64,000 nt of DNA from UBA8389 sp942493385 (GTDB taxonomy: Bacteria > Bacteroidota > Bacteroidia > Bacteroidales > UBA1402): the NCBI GenBank assembly GCA_942493385.1, contig OW818699.1, forward strand, positions 124,001 to 188,000, given 5' to 3'. A program made the translations under genes and the position numbers. The notes below the pieces were generated by a model that did not search any database, had not been told where the DNA came from, and worked only from the letters and a program-made list of their open reading frames with translations. Of the stretch, positions 27,206 through 36,237 are shown in pieces (position 1 is the first letter of the stretch; every line of letters begins with the position of its first letter).

Positions 27206-29806
27206 CTATTCCAAGATTAGTTTCTCCGTTTGACTTTGCTGCTGATCATTTACTTTGATCAAATAGATCCCTTTTGCAAAGTGGCTTAAATCGATTAAGG
27301 CATCGTAATTCTCCAAGCTTTTGTAAACAACCTGGCCATTCAGGTTTAGTATTTGAACATTTAAAAAGGCATTCTCAGAACTGGTTTTATTGATTCGCAA
27401 GAGTCCCGAAGATGGGTTGGGAGAAATCGTGAATAGTTTTGGTGTAGAACCCTTTGCGATATTGGTCGGGATCGAATTCCGGGCCACATTGCTGATTCGA
27501 AGTTCGTCCAAATAGCCATCGAACTGGGAATTGGAACCGAAACTATAACCGCCAATCCAGAGCGCATCCGTCGTGAATTTGGGCATATGAGCAGCGTTGT
27601 AAGTGATGGAGCTTGTCGAAAGCAGCTGACGATTCGAATCGTGCAACAGAGCCTTCAAGCTCGTGTTGGAGGCGTTTTTGAGGAAGGTAATGTGGTACCA
27701 GTTATTCAAAGCCAAAGAATTATTCGGTGTCACAACCCTTTCGGTTCCACCATCGTAATCATAGCCTAAACCAAGAAATTTACTGGATGCATCGATCCAA
27801 ATATAATAATTCAATCCTGGCTTGGAAATCAAGGTTGGATAGGCTACCGTTCCACTTCCCCAAGAAGTGGCTTTGAACCAGAACTCGATGGTCCAATTGT
27901 TGTCCAGGTTGAGAGCCGATGTATGAGGCAACTTCATGCAACTGAATGCCGAAGTACCGGTATTGCTTATCTTGACACAAGAGCCCAACGATGTGTCGGA
28001 ATTTGGTTCAAAAGTAATGGTATTGAATGCTAGAGCGGTTGATGTGAGGCTCGATTCATTGTTAAGGTTGTTGTTGAAATGCAACAATGCTACGGTGTTG
28101 TCATCGACCGTGTAAGGCCCACCAATTGGAACCGGATTTCCAATGGAGAAAGGGCTACTTACGGCTATGGTTGTCGTATCCGCTTTGTCAGTAAGTTTAA
28201 GTAGGCAATTCGAAGACGTAATGCTTGGCGCGGTCCAGCTGAAGTTACTCGGTGTTGCAGGAACCGATTCTGCTATCGTTTTCCAAGAAGCGCCCAGATC
28301 GTCTGAATAATCAATTTTAATAGTTGAAACGGTTGTGCTGTTCCAGGAAATGGGTATGGTTGTTCCCCACACATAACTCTGATCTGCAAATGAACTTACC
28401 ATTTTCAAGGAGGACATCTTATACGCTTTGGTGGGTAAAACCTTCGAAGTATTTTCTAAATCGAGCAAACGGTTTCCGCCAATGGTTTCATCCAAATTCA
28501 TTTCCCATGCTAATGTGAGCGCATTGGCTGCATCCGTATAAAACTTATACTCATAAAGGAAGTACTGATTGAGCGGCAGCGTCAGGGAATAAACATTTCC
28601 GGTTTCTGGACTAAGTTGATTGGTTGTTCCCCAATTATTGAAGGATCCACGAAGATATACGTGGTCCGTACTTGGATTAAACTTGCCAGCGTTCCTCATT
28701 CCAGTCATATCCACCGAGAATTTCACATTTACTTTGGTTAGTTCATCGGTGTAAACATCCAGGAATTGTTGCCATGCTGTCTGAAAGGCAATCTTATCGG
28801 CATATCCAAGTGCAGTATAATCCATATTTCCGACGAAATTTGCCAACGCGTGTTCGCCGAACTTTTTAGCGATGAAGTAAGCTATCGTATAGGAATACCC
28901 ATACCCGCCAACAGAAAAGTCATCTTCAATTTGCTTCAGGGTACGCTTGGAGCCTTGAGCGGCAATCAGATTCTTGATATCCTGTTTACCGGCTCGTTGT
29001 CTGGTATAGTACGTTGCAACGCCTTCGTTGATCCAACTCGGAAGGGGCACGGTTGCTTTCCAGGCATTGGCAATGTGAACAAACTCATGTACAAGGACTT
29101 CCACGGAAGCGTTATAATCGAATTTTACCGGAGAAAGGATGGTGATGGGATTTTTCCCCCAGGCTGAACCGGTGGCCCAATCGGATGATTCGTAATATCC
29201 GGTTGCACTGTGCAAGGTTTGAAGGTCTTTGTAAATGTAAATGTCAACTTTCTGTGGTATGTTGCATTCGACAGCTTTGAGGATACGTCCAACATTGTCT
29301 TCTAACCGTTGTGCAAAATCATCGATGACTGGGTTTTCCTGGCTGGTATAGTAGAAATTGAAATGAGCGGTGGTTTTGGCCAGAACCATATCCGCATCGT
29401 TGTAGAAAACGGTTGGTAATACGAGATTGTTTACCGTTGGCATCAATCTTCGGTTTCCGTTTTGAGCAACTGGAAAACTTTGTTCGTAACCGCCATTGGA
29501 GGCGCCGGCTGTATTGATAAAGAATTTGTACTCGTTGTAGCTGTTTTCAGTCAAATTTACTGTCGCGGAGAAAACATTGTTGCTGACCAATGCCATTGGG
29601 TTCGTTGTACCCCAGTTGTTGAACGAACCTCGAAGGAACACTTGATCGGTCGCTGGATTGAATTTACTTTGACTGACCAGCTTGCTCAAATCAACGGAGA
29701 ATTTGACTGTTATTGCTGATTGAACAGTGCTGAAACCCAAAAATACGATTACTAACAAACAACTAAACTTCTGCCAATAAGAAGGGCATAATGCACTTGT
29801 TTTCAT
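27206..29806 (-). CDS. T9SS gluzincin peptidase with AMPK-CBM-like and LamG domains
   Basis: An 866-residue secreted protein. After the signal peptide (cleaved near residue 30), residues 33-130 form an AMPK/CBM48-like domain (VFLRGSFNNWGTTNPMAL). Residues about 140-345 are a peptidase-MA-like metallopeptidase: His240-Glu241 and His244 in VLVHEFVHIANAW, with Glu261 in SWINEGVATYY as third ligand. A second CBM-like copy (VYLRGSFNNWGTTNQLS) follows near 370-460, then an Ig-like segment (about 470-560), a LamG domain (about 580-780, NNWTIEFWFKATSWG), and a T9SS sorting domain (ISPNPSSGLLRI ... GIYLIKVNDQQQ). All catalytic residues are intact. It follows the lipoprotein gene at 29831 by 24 bases. 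The likely role is degradation of glycosylated extracellular protein. Confidence 0.83.
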   Translation of the reverse strand: MKTSALCPSYWQKFSCLLVIVFLGFSTVQSAITVKFSVDLSKLVSQSKFNPATDQVFLRGSFNNWGTTNPMALVSNNVFSATVNLTENSYNEYKFFINTAGASNGGYEQSFPVAQNGNRRLMPTVNNLVLPTVFYNDADMVLAKTTAHFNFYYTSQENPVIDDFAQRLEDNVGRILKAVECNIPQKVDIYIYKDLQTLHSATGYYESSDWATGSAWGKNPITILSPVKFDYNASVEVLVHEFVHIANAWKATVPLPSWINEGVATYYTRQRAGKQDIKNLIAAQGSKRTLKQIEDDFSVGGYGYSYTIAYFIAKKFGEHALANFVGNMDYTALGYADKIAFQTAWQQFLDVYTDELTKVNVKFSVDMTGMRNAGKFNPSTDHVYLRGSFNNWGTTNQLSPETGNVYSLTLPLNQYFLYEYKFYTDAANALTLAWEMNLDETIGGNRLLDLENTSKVLPTKAYKMSSLKMVSSFADQSYVWGTTIPISWNSTTVSTIKIDYSDDLGASWKTIAESVPATPSNFSWTAPSITSSNCLLKLTDKADTTTIAVSSPFSIGNPVPIGGPYTVDDNTVALLHFNNNLNNESSLTSTALAFNTITFEPNSDTSLGSCVKISNTGTSAFSCMKLPHTSALNLDNNWTIEFWFKATSWGSGTVAYPTLISKPGLNYYIWIDASSKFLGLGYDYDGGTERVVTPNNSLALNNWYHITFLKNASNTSLKALLHDSNRQLLSTSSITYNAAHMPKFTTDALWIGGYSFGSNSQFDGYLDELRISNVARNSIPTNIAKGSTPKLFTISPNPSSGLLRINKTSSENAFLNVQILNLNGQVVYKSLENYDALIDLSHFAKGIYLIKVNDQQQSQTEKLILE

Positions 29807-29830
29807 GGTGCCAAGAATTATATGTTTTCT

Positions 29831-30514
29831 CTAAAAACTGTAGTTCAGACCAAAGCCTAGATTTATAGGTTGAAAGCCAATATTCTGTTCGTATTGCAAA
29901 TGTTGCAGCCAACAAAATCCCAAATCAATTTTAAACTTGAGTCGATGCTTCCCAAAACGGGCCATGAAATGGGGTTCCAACAGAAGATGGTCACCGATGG
30001 GAATTTCGGTGTAGCCTTGGAAAATACCATCCATACCTGATATAAGGTAACCGACTTTCATGCTAAAGCCAATTGCAGAACCTGGGGTCTTAGTACTGAT
30101 ATGACCGATGTTGGATTGCAGAAATAAAATTTGATAGGAGCCCGCTCCCTCAGGCGTCATCTCGGTATCGTGAAACGATCCATTACCATATCCAAAACCC
30201 GCATAATTTTCTAAGACCGTGTTCTTGTTCAATAGGTTGTAGTTCCCTAATGCAGCGTGAACATATCCAATATCGTACCCATGATAAAAATTTTGGCGTC
30301 CAAAAGCTTGTACGGCCAATTTATCAGTCAAACCATATGAAACAGTGGAGTTGACAGTCGGTAATCTGACGCTATTTGCCAAATCGGCACCAACATCGAT
30401 TCTTAAATCGTTCTTATGGTTGATGAGCGGGATATCAGACATCAATGGCGCATAAGCGCAACTCACCAACAAGGGTGTTGATAAAATACAGAATATCTTA
30501 TTAATGAGCTTCAT
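29831..30514 (-). CDS. Predicted outer-membrane lipoprotein, beta-rich
   Basis: A 227-residue protein starting at 30514 (MKLINKIFCILSTPLLVSC). The lipobox LLVSC gives a lipidated Cys; a longer start at 30547 would add a basic stretch and weaken the signal. The body is rich in alternating aromatic and Gly residues (VSYGLTDKLAVQAFGRQNFY, YNLLNKNTVLENYAGFGYGN) and ends in LGFGLNYSF with a terminal Phe, as beta-barrel proteins do. No family is recognised. It is the first gene of an operon with the T9SS peptidase, and a good promoter lies at 30553-30585. It may be a surface-exposed partner of that peptidase. Confidence 0.65.
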   Translation of the reverse strand: MKLINKIFCILSTPLLVSCAYAPLMSDIPLINHKNDLRIDVGADLANSVRLPTVNSTVSYGLTDKLAVQAFGRQNFYHGYDIGYVHAALGNYNLLNKNTVLENYAGFGYGNGSFHDTEMTPEGAGSYQILFLQSNIGHISTKTPGSAIGFSMKVGYLISGMDGIFQGYTEIPIGDHLLLEPHFMARFGKHRLKFKIDLGFCWLQHLQYEQNIGFQPINLGFGLNYSF

Positions 30515-30552
30515 GGGCCTTCTTTTAAGGTGAAGGAGAAAATGCATGACCT

Positions 30553-30585
30553 CAAAAATAATTATTTATTCTGTAATAGTACCAA
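30553..30585 (-). promoter_or_regulatory. Promoter of the lipoprotein/peptidase operon
   Basis: On the minus strand, TTG (30585-30583) and TATTTTTG (30560-30553) are 22 bases apart, fitting the phylum's -33/-7 consensus. The -7 lies about 38 bases before the start codon at 30514. Confidence 0.55.
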
Positions 30586-30617
30586 CTTGTTTACTTTACT
30601 TTTATAAAAGGCTTGGT

Positions 30618-30737
30618 TCAATCATAATTAGCCTCATCACTGTAGAATTCCAACATCCAACTGTTTTCAAAATCCATTGCAAATTCCATATCATCTTCTC
30701 CGATAAAATCGATAAGAGTTTCCATATAACCGTTCAT
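30618..30737 (-). CDS. Possible 39-residue acidic small protein
   Basis: A complete minus-strand frame from ATG at 30737 to TGA at 30620-30618 encodes 39 residues, including METLIDFIGEDDMEFAMDF and FYSDEANYD. It is strongly acidic and amphipathic and contains no rare-looking residues, unlike random AT-rich sequence. It lies in an otherwise empty 470-base gap, just upstream of the lipoprotein operon and its promoter. It has no clear -33/-7 element of its own and no recognised family. Treat as a candidate only. Confidence 0.4.
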   Translation of the reverse strand: MNGYMETLIDFIGEDDMEFAMDFENSWMLEFYSDEANYD

Positions 30738-31020
30738 ATTTGTTAGTATTAAGTAATATCTACAATTTCACTGTGCAAATCAACAGATTTGACATTACAA
30801 TGGTGTTGAAATGAGGTTATAAATCGGTTATTCTTACAGAAGATCATTATGCCATTCAATGAATTACATCCGGATTGAAGGTTCTTTTTTTTAACAAGGG
30901 AATAAGTTTAGAATGCATTTTTTTCTCGATTTTCTTGCAATCAGGAAATAACCGTTATACATTTATACATGATTATGTCATTCGTTTTTAGAATGTTACT
31001 GGCTTTTAAATCACTGCATC
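30738..31020. other. Intergenic region upstream of the EEP-family gene
   Basis: An AT-rich stretch without a convincing gene. A TTG near 30936 and TACATTTA about 20 bases further on resemble a -33/-7 pair, one base off consensus, and could drive the gene at 31021. No RNA structure was recognised. Confidence 0.3.
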
Positions 31021-32136
31021 ATGAAAAACAGAAAAACTCAAAGACACTTCTCATTAATTCTTCTGCTTTTTGTCTTTCAATCCTGCATTCCCCCTTTATC
31101 ACACGTCTTTGAGGATGTGGAAGATGGGATTTATCTGGAAAAAAAGCAGATTGTAAATGCCCCGGCACCGGATTCCACCGTTAAGGTAATGACTTGGAAC
31201 ATTCGGTTCGGTATTGGTCGAGGACCTTGGTTTGGAGATGCCTGCGGATATAAGGTCGTTTACTCGGAATCGGAAGTCTTGGCCAACCTGAATCGGATTG
31301 CCCAAAAAATCAATCAGTTGCAGCCGGACGTCGTGTTGCTACAGGAAGTGGACATCCAATCGACCCGTTCGGCGTATGTGGATCAACTTCAATGGCTACT
31401 GGACAACACCTACTTCAATTATGCCGTTTACGGCTCGCAATGGGAGGTTCAGTATATACCAAGCGACGGATTGGGCAGGATGAACGAAACGAATGTGATT
31501 CTTTCGCGTTGGCCGTTGGACAAGGCAAAGCGCATTCAGCTGGCCTTAAGGACAGACCAGATCGCACCCGAAAAGTACTTGTACGAACGTTGTTGCATGG
31601 TGGAGGCTCAAGTCGTTATTCCCGGATTTGATAATTTCTACGTTGTCAACATCCATGCCTCTGCCTTTGCTCAGGATGCAACCAGGACCAAGCACCTGGC
31701 CTCCTTCAAAGCGGAGCTCGACAGGATTACGAATGAAGGGGCTGTTTTTGTTGCCGGTGGTGATCTTAATTCCATTCCCCCAGGAAGTGATTCAACGGAT
31801 TTTTGCATGGAGCACAAGTGTCCGGGAGAGACGTTTCATCAAGACGGTGTGGAGCCATATCATAAAGAAGGCATGTATTACGAGCCTGAAACGGATGGGA
31901 TGCGAACGCTATACAATGCCTATACGAATGTGATTCCGTTGAATGTTTACCTGCTGAATCAGGCCCTGTATTTCACACAAACACCTGTGCCAGAAATGAC
32001 TTGGGACCGAGTGCTCGATTACATGTTCACCAACAACCGTTGGAAAGCAGGAGCCAGCGCAGTTCGTCAGGAATGCGTGGTGGAATCCGACCATGTACCC
32101 GTTGTAGGAGAATTGGTCATTCGGAAAAGCAACTAA
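31021..32136 (+). CDS. Endonuclease/exonuclease/phosphatase-family lipoprotein
   Basis: A 371-residue protein with a lipoprotein signal (LLLFVFQSCIPPLS). All core motifs of the EEP fold are present in order: VMTWNIRFGIG, VVLLQEVDIQ with the metal-binding Glu, NVILSRWPL, VNIHASA, GGDLNSIPPGS with the Asp/Asn pair, WDRVLDYMF, and ESDHVPVVGE with the catalytic Asp-His. The enzyme is therefore likely active, as a periplasmic or outer-membrane-bound phosphodiesterase or phosphatase. Members act on nucleic acids, inositol phosphates or sphingomyelin; the substrate is not evident. The next gene begins 12 bases downstream and should be co-transcribed. Confidence 0.83.
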   Translation: MKNRKTQRHFSLILLLFVFQSCIPPLSHVFEDVEDGIYLEKKQIVNAPAPDSTVKVMTWNIRFGIGRGPWFGDACGYKVVYSESEVLANLNRIAQKINQLQPDVVLLQEVDIQSTRSAYVDQLQWLLDNTYFNYAVYGSQWEVQYIPSDGLGRMNETNVILSRWPLDKAKRIQLALRTDQIAPEKYLYERCCMVEAQVVIPGFDNFYVVNIHASAFAQDATRTKHLASFKAELDRITNEGAVFVAGGDLNSIPPGSDSTDFCMEHKCPGETFHQDGVEPYHKEGMYYEPETDGMRTLYNAYTNVIPLNVYLLNQALYFTQTPVPEMTWDRVLDYMFTNNRWKAGASAVRQECVVESDHVPVVGELVIRKSN

Positions 32137-32148
32137 CAAAGCAAAGTC

Positions 32149-32922
32149 ATGAACAAGAATACATTATTACTAGTTTTACTGCTTATTCCAGGAATGCTTA
32201 CGGCACAAACGCTGTCTAAGAGATGGAGTGATAAAACAGCCTATACCTTAAAGGAGGGGAAATGGGAAACAGGTATTTTCCAGTCGTTTCGATATGGATG
32301 GAACGATCAAATCGAACTTCGAACAAATGCGATTCTATTGCCCATATTCCCAAACATTGGAGCAAAACTCGCACTTGGCTCGAAAAATGGATGGCTTTTT
32401 GCCAGCGAACATGCGCTCAGTTATCCTACTTTATTGCTGAAATCCTTAAGTTTCAAAGGGATTGGCGGCTTTCTATCTCCCGAGTTCACCTATCCGACCA
32501 TGATCTCTGTAAGCAATGGGGTGTTAGCCAGCAAACCGTTGGGAACGAACTCCTTGCTAACTGGTGAAGCTGGATTTAGCTTTACGCTTCGCAAATTAAA
32601 AGCCGATTACCAATCATCCATTGACCTGCCGTTGTTCTATCCGCGGATGGCTCATTATTACGAAGGGGTTTCATTGCGGGCAGGCTGTTCTTACAAGGGA
32701 CTGATTACGGAAAAACTTTACTTTGAAGAAAATTGCAAGTTGTTTTTCATTACTCGCTATCGGGATAATTTTTTTGCTGAAAACGGAGGCACTCTAATGT
32801 GGGCTGTAGGAAAATCGCTTCGAATCAGAGGAGGCTATGTGCTTTCATGGGGTAGATACCCGTTTGGAGATCAGTTGCAACTCTGGCCGACCTTGGATTT
32901 TGTCTTCGGAAGCAGGAAATGA
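32149..32922 (+). CDS. Exported beta-rich protein of unknown function
   Basis: A 257-residue protein with signal peptide NTLLLVLLLIPGMLTAQT. The rest has many short alternating strands with aromatic and Gly residues (GWNDQIELRTNAILLPIFPN, RIRGGYVLSWGRYPFGDQLQ) and ends LDFVFGSRK, suggesting an outer-membrane barrel or a beta-sandwich. The opening TAYTLKEGKWETGIFQSFRY resembles starts of small Bacteroidota barrels. No named family is recognised. It follows the EEP enzyme by 12 bases and may help localise it or transport its product. Confidence 0.6.
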   Translation: MNKNTLLLVLLLIPGMLTAQTLSKRWSDKTAYTLKEGKWETGIFQSFRYGWNDQIELRTNAILLPIFPNIGAKLALGSKNGWLFASEHALSYPTLLLKSLSFKGIGGFLSPEFTYPTMISVSNGVLASKPLGTNSLLTGEAGFSFTLRKLKADYQSSIDLPLFYPRMAHYYEGVSLRAGCSYKGLITEKLYFEENCKLFFITRYRDNFFAENGGTLMWAVGKSLRIRGGYVLSWGRYPFGDQLQLWPTLDFVFGSRK

Positions 32923-32965
32923 TTGATTACTAATAGTTGCTACTAAACATTATTAACATTTTTTG

Positions 32966-32997
32966 TTGAAAATTCAAAAAGTAGTTTCTTATCTTTG
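32966..32997 (+). promoter_or_regulatory. Consensus promoter of small Cys/Ala/Lys protein
   Basis: TTG at 32966-32968 and TATCTTTG at 32990-32997, 21 bases apart, is an exact match to the -33/-7 consensus. It lies 38 bases before the start at 33036, so this small gene is probably well expressed. Confidence 0.7.
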
Positions 32998-33035
32998 GTT
33001 CGAAAATATTTTTGAAATTAAAACAATAGAACGAT

Positions 33036-33269
33036 ATGAAAGCTAAAATTTTGTTGGCCGGTTTGGCCTTTTTCGCCTTTACTACGATAGGAGTAGCACA
33101 AGGAACCGCCAAGAAAGCGGATGCTCCTGCTAAAACAGAATGCGGTTCGGGTAGTGCATGCTGCGCTGCAAAAACAGAATGTGGTGCTGCTAAAGCAGAT
33201 AAAGCTCCTGCTGCAAAAACTGCCACTACTTCCAAAAAAGCTGTTGCTAAACCAGTTGCCAAGAAGTAA
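33036..33269 (+). CDS. Small exported Ala/Lys-rich protein with Cys cluster
   Basis: A 77-residue protein. Residues 1-21 are a signal peptide (AKILLAGLAFFAFTTIGVAQ). The mature part is almost only Ala, Lys, Thr and Pro, interrupted by Cys residues in TECGSGSACCAAKTECG, and ends in a basic tail (KKAVAKPVAKK). The paired TEC motifs and central CC could bind metal or form disulfides; the basic tail could bind anionic polymers such as LPS or DNA. No family is recognised. It is a single-gene unit with a consensus promoter and a strong terminator, which supports it being real and abundant. Confidence 0.7.
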   Translation: MKAKILLAGLAFFAFTTIGVAQGTAKKADAPAKTECGSGSACCAAKTECGAAKADKAPAAKTATTSKKAVAKPVAKK

Positions 33270-33298
33270 CTCCCTTACAAATAACTTATTACCGAAAG

Positions 33299-33323
33299 GC
33301 CGGCTCCTAAGAGACCGGCTTTT
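33299..33323. terminator. Bidirectional terminator between convergent genes
   Basis: GCCGG (33299-33303) pairs with CCGGC (33315-33319) and is followed by TTTTC; CTC/GAG inside the loop can extend the stem. It serves the small gene at 33036 and perhaps the T9SS CotH gene on the other strand. Confidence 0.7.
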
Positions 33324-33324
33324 C

Positions 33325-35244
33325 TTATTTTATGACCACACGTTGTTGATAGCGTTTGTTCCCGTCTGTCAAACGAACAATATAAATACCATTTGATAAA
33401 TTGACATTCGCTTGCATTTCTGAGGTGATTGAAAGACTTTGCTGATGGACCTTTCGTCCAGTCAAATCGAAAAGTTCCAAAAGAAGAAGACCGCTTCCAG
33501 CCGAACGTGATCGGATTAAAAGCAGATTGCCTCTTGAAATAATCTGGTATTCAGGCCGTTCAGAATTATCCTCCAGGCCGCTGACCAACAGCATCTTACT
33601 ATCAAGGCTAACGCCCGACTCAAGAACTTTCGCTCTAATTGTAACGTTCATCTCCGAAGTCAACGTAACGCCCGAATTGGCCAATGCCAGGTGGACATCT
33701 ACGGTTGAATCATTAACGTAATGGATGGAATCCTTGGTAATGTAAATCCCATCGTTGTTGACTTTGAAATCATCGTTCTGAAAGACTTTCCGATTGAAAT
33801 AATCGTCCTTAAGACTAAGCCTGAGCACTCTTGTATAGTTGTTTGATGCTTCAGAAACTTCATTCAAAGCGGCTTCAGGCATCAGTTGGAAACCAATCAG
33901 GTTGGTATCCATCCAATGCAATCGGTTGAGTGTCCAACTTTTCAAGTAGGCTAATTCTTGTGCATAGGTTTGTCCGACAAAGGTATTTTCATAAAGTTTG
34001 AGCCCCATGATTTCCCACTGGGTAAAGTTCCGAAATTGAGGGCCATCCAAAACCAAAGCACAGGAATCGAGGTAATTAACAACTGCCTCATCACTGAACG
34101 AATGATCCCTTAAATACTTCCAACGTGAGTAGCAACGGTTTCTGAAATAGGAATCCTGCATGAGTCGTTCCCACCAGTAACAACGGCCGATGTCCTTCTC
34201 CAGATATTGCCATACATCACCTGCTTGCCCATAGGTCCAAGGGGCATCGTTTCCAAAACCCAAATCGAAATCCCAAAGCGGGCCTGCATGCAACTTGCCA
34301 CCATCGGTATCTTTTTCCTTGAAAAAGTAGGTGCTGTATTTGTATTTGTCCACTTCCAAAGCCAATTCACCAGTGAGTAGGAAGTCGATAAAAGAACCGG
34401 CATCAATGTACTCATGGTAGCCGGTACCCATTTGGTTAAATGTGGGCGATACGATGGTTGACTCAAATTTGGTCATAAATTGCTTGAACCAAGCAATTTG
34501 CTGCGAATTGAGTTCTTCACTCCTAGGGTCGAAAAACTGAATTTTGGCCTGCGGACGGCTAGGAAACCGGATACCGGTATTGAAAGTCAAATAGGTGGAA
34601 TCGGGTTTATCCATCCGTACGATGTAGCCACCGGTCAGTTGGACTCCGGCAGTATCCGTCGGATTGATTGTCGCAATGCTTACTCGATTCTTGTCCCTCT
34701 TTATTTTCTCCATCAGCGCATAAACTCCTAAATACTGATCGTTGATGACCAGTTCACAAAAACGCATGCGGGAGGCATATCGGCCGGTTGTCTGGCCCAG
34801 ATGGAAAATCAGCGAGTTCCGTAAAAGCGTTTTATCAACATAGGGGCCATAAAGTATCCAATCGTTTTCCTTAGGCATGCCCAACAAGGGCACATTACGG
34901 TTTGCACCTAATGCGTCGCGAGTTTCAAAAAGGTAACTTTTCTTTACAAAAGTCATGGAGGACTCTCCTCGAAGCTCAATGCCGATGTCTCCGTCGTATT
35001 GATTGAATGGATCATTCCGATTGTTTAGAATGCCGAAGCCATGGTCGATTATACCCAAACGAGCTGTAATCTTAGGTTGATCTACAATGTTTTGACCGTT
35101 GGTCTGAATGATGAGAATGGGCAGGATGCTTGACTGCAAGATGTTGTCCGCATCAATGTATCTCGTATTGGCGAACGCAGCAAGACCTACGCTGTAAATG
35201 GCATAGAGTAAAAAAACAAAGGAACTCTTTCGGTATATCTGCAT
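33325..35244 (-). CDS. CotH-kinase-family protein with T9SS sorting domain
   Basis: A 639-residue secreted protein. The N-terminal hydrophobic stretch (SSFVFLLYAIYSVGLAAFA) is a signal peptide. CotH motifs follow: IELRGESSMTFVKKSYLFET, PKENDWILYGPYVDKTLLRN, YLGVYALMEKIKRDKNRV with the ATP-binding Lys region, and LHAGPLWDFDLGFGN with the metal-binding Asp pair. CotH proteins are atypical protein kinases of spore coats and bacterial surfaces. Residues about 560-639 form a T9SS sorting domain (GLLLLELFDLTGRKVHQQS ... GIYIVRLTDGNKRYQQ). A close paralogue lies at 36238, separated by one gene of opposite strand. It may phosphorylate exported proteins, which is inferred from the family. Confidence 0.85.
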   Translation of the reverse strand: MQIYRKSSFVFLLYAIYSVGLAAFANTRYIDADNILQSSILPILIIQTNGQNIVDQPKITARLGIIDHGFGILNNRNDPFNQYDGDIGIELRGESSMTFVKKSYLFETRDALGANRNVPLLGMPKENDWILYGPYVDKTLLRNSLIFHLGQTTGRYASRMRFCELVINDQYLGVYALMEKIKRDKNRVSIATINPTDTAGVQLTGGYIVRMDKPDSTYLTFNTGIRFPSRPQAKIQFFDPRSEELNSQQIAWFKQFMTKFESTIVSPTFNQMGTGYHEYIDAGSFIDFLLTGELALEVDKYKYSTYFFKEKDTDGGKLHAGPLWDFDLGFGNDAPWTYGQAGDVWQYLEKDIGRCYWWERLMQDSYFRNRCYSRWKYLRDHSFSDEAVVNYLDSCALVLDGPQFRNFTQWEIMGLKLYENTFVGQTYAQELAYLKSWTLNRLHWMDTNLIGFQLMPEAALNEVSEASNNYTRVLRLSLKDDYFNRKVFQNDDFKVNNDGIYITKDSIHYVNDSTVDVHLALANSGVTLTSEMNVTIRAKVLESGVSLDSKMLLVSGLEDNSERPEYQIISRGNLLLIRSRSAGSGLLLLELFDLTGRKVHQQSLSITSEMQANVNLSNGIYIVRLTDGNKRYQQRVVIK

Positions 35245-35279
35245 GCATCCTAAAAATTATTCTAACTTTAGATTTCTGG

Positions 35280-35287
35280 CAAATATA
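35280..35287 (-). promoter_or_regulatory. -7 element of the first CotH gene
   Basis: TATATTTG on the minus strand, 36 bases before the start at 35244. No good -33 TTG at the usual spacing was found, so only half of the promoter is supported. Confidence 0.4.
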
Positions 35288-35325
35288 ATGCTTCCAAGGT
35301 ATTTCTGAATTAAATTGACCCTTTT

Positions 35326-36228
35326 ATGGCTGAAACAATTTTAATAACTGGAGCAAGCGGACTAGTAGGCCGACATTTATCCGTTCTTTTGAGAGAAAAG
35401 GGTTTTCGAGTGCTAACGTTGAGCCGTCATCCCAAAGATTCAAATGAACTCCGTTGGGATCTGAAAAACAGTTACATTGACCCGGAAGCGCTGACGAAAA
35501 CCGACCACATCATCCATCTGGCAGGCGCTGGCATCGGGGATAGTCGATGGACGGAGGCTCGAAAAAAAGAAATCTTGGATAGTCGGGTTTTGAGTTGCGA
35601 GCTTTTGTACCAAAAATGCATGGAGTCGGGCTGGCCATTGAAAACATTTGTATCGGCTTCGGCAGTTGGATATTACGGCGATGTTGATGCTCTATCGGAG
35701 GAAGCTCCTGCCGGTGAGGGTTTTCTGGCTTCGGTTTGTCAGCAATGGGAACAGGCGGCCGATAGCTTTGAGAAGGCTGGAGTTCGTACGGTCAAGATTC
35801 GTACCGGAATCGTGCTGGCTGCTGATGGGGGCATCCTGCCGCAGATGGCTTTGCCCATTAGGCTTGGATTTGGTTTTGCTTTTGGGAATGGCAAGCAGTT
35901 CATTCCATGGATTCACATCGATGATTTGTGCGCGATATACTTGGAAGCCATTCAAAAGGAAAATTGGTCTGGAGCCTACAATGCTGTTGCTCCTGAGTCG
36001 GTAACCAACCAGGAATTCACCAAAGAGCTTGCACGATTTTTTCATAAACCCTTTTGGCCGGTTTTAATCCCTGCTTTTCCCATCAGATGGATGCTTGGAG
36101 AACGCAGCGAATTACTGCTCAAGGGTAGTCGCATACGCTCCACCCGACTTACAGAACATCATTTTACGTTCCAATACCCCGAATTGCGTGGAGCGCTTAC
36201 CGAACTTATTTCGGTAGAAAAGCCTTAG
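35326..36228 (+). CDS. TIGR01777-type epimerase/SDR (YfcH-like)
   Basis: A 300-residue NAD(P)-binding protein of the extended SDR class. GASGLVGRHLSVLL near residue 7 is the dinucleotide motif, IHLAGAGIGDSRWTEARKKE and SASAVGYYGD are typical of TIGR01777 proteins (E. coli YfcH), and the C-terminus has the DUF1731-like segment (PVLIPAFPIRWMLGERSELL). The family's substrate is not established. It is divergent from the first CotH gene (81-base gap) and converges on the second, with nine bases between stops, so it appears to have its own transcript. Confidence 0.88.
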   Translation: MAETILITGASGLVGRHLSVLLREKGFRVLTLSRHPKDSNELRWDLKNSYIDPEALTKTDHIIHLAGAGIGDSRWTEARKKEILDSRVLSCELLYQKCMESGWPLKTFVSASAVGYYGDVDALSEEAPAGEGFLASVCQQWEQAADSFEKAGVRTVKIRTGIVLAADGGILPQMALPIRLGFGFAFGNGKQFIPWIHIDDLCAIYLEAIQKENWSGAYNAVAPESVTNQEFTKELARFFHKPFWPVLIPAFPIRWMLGERSELLLKGSRIRSTRLTEHHFTFQYPELRGALTELISVEKP

Positions 36229-36237
36229 GATCTTTTA

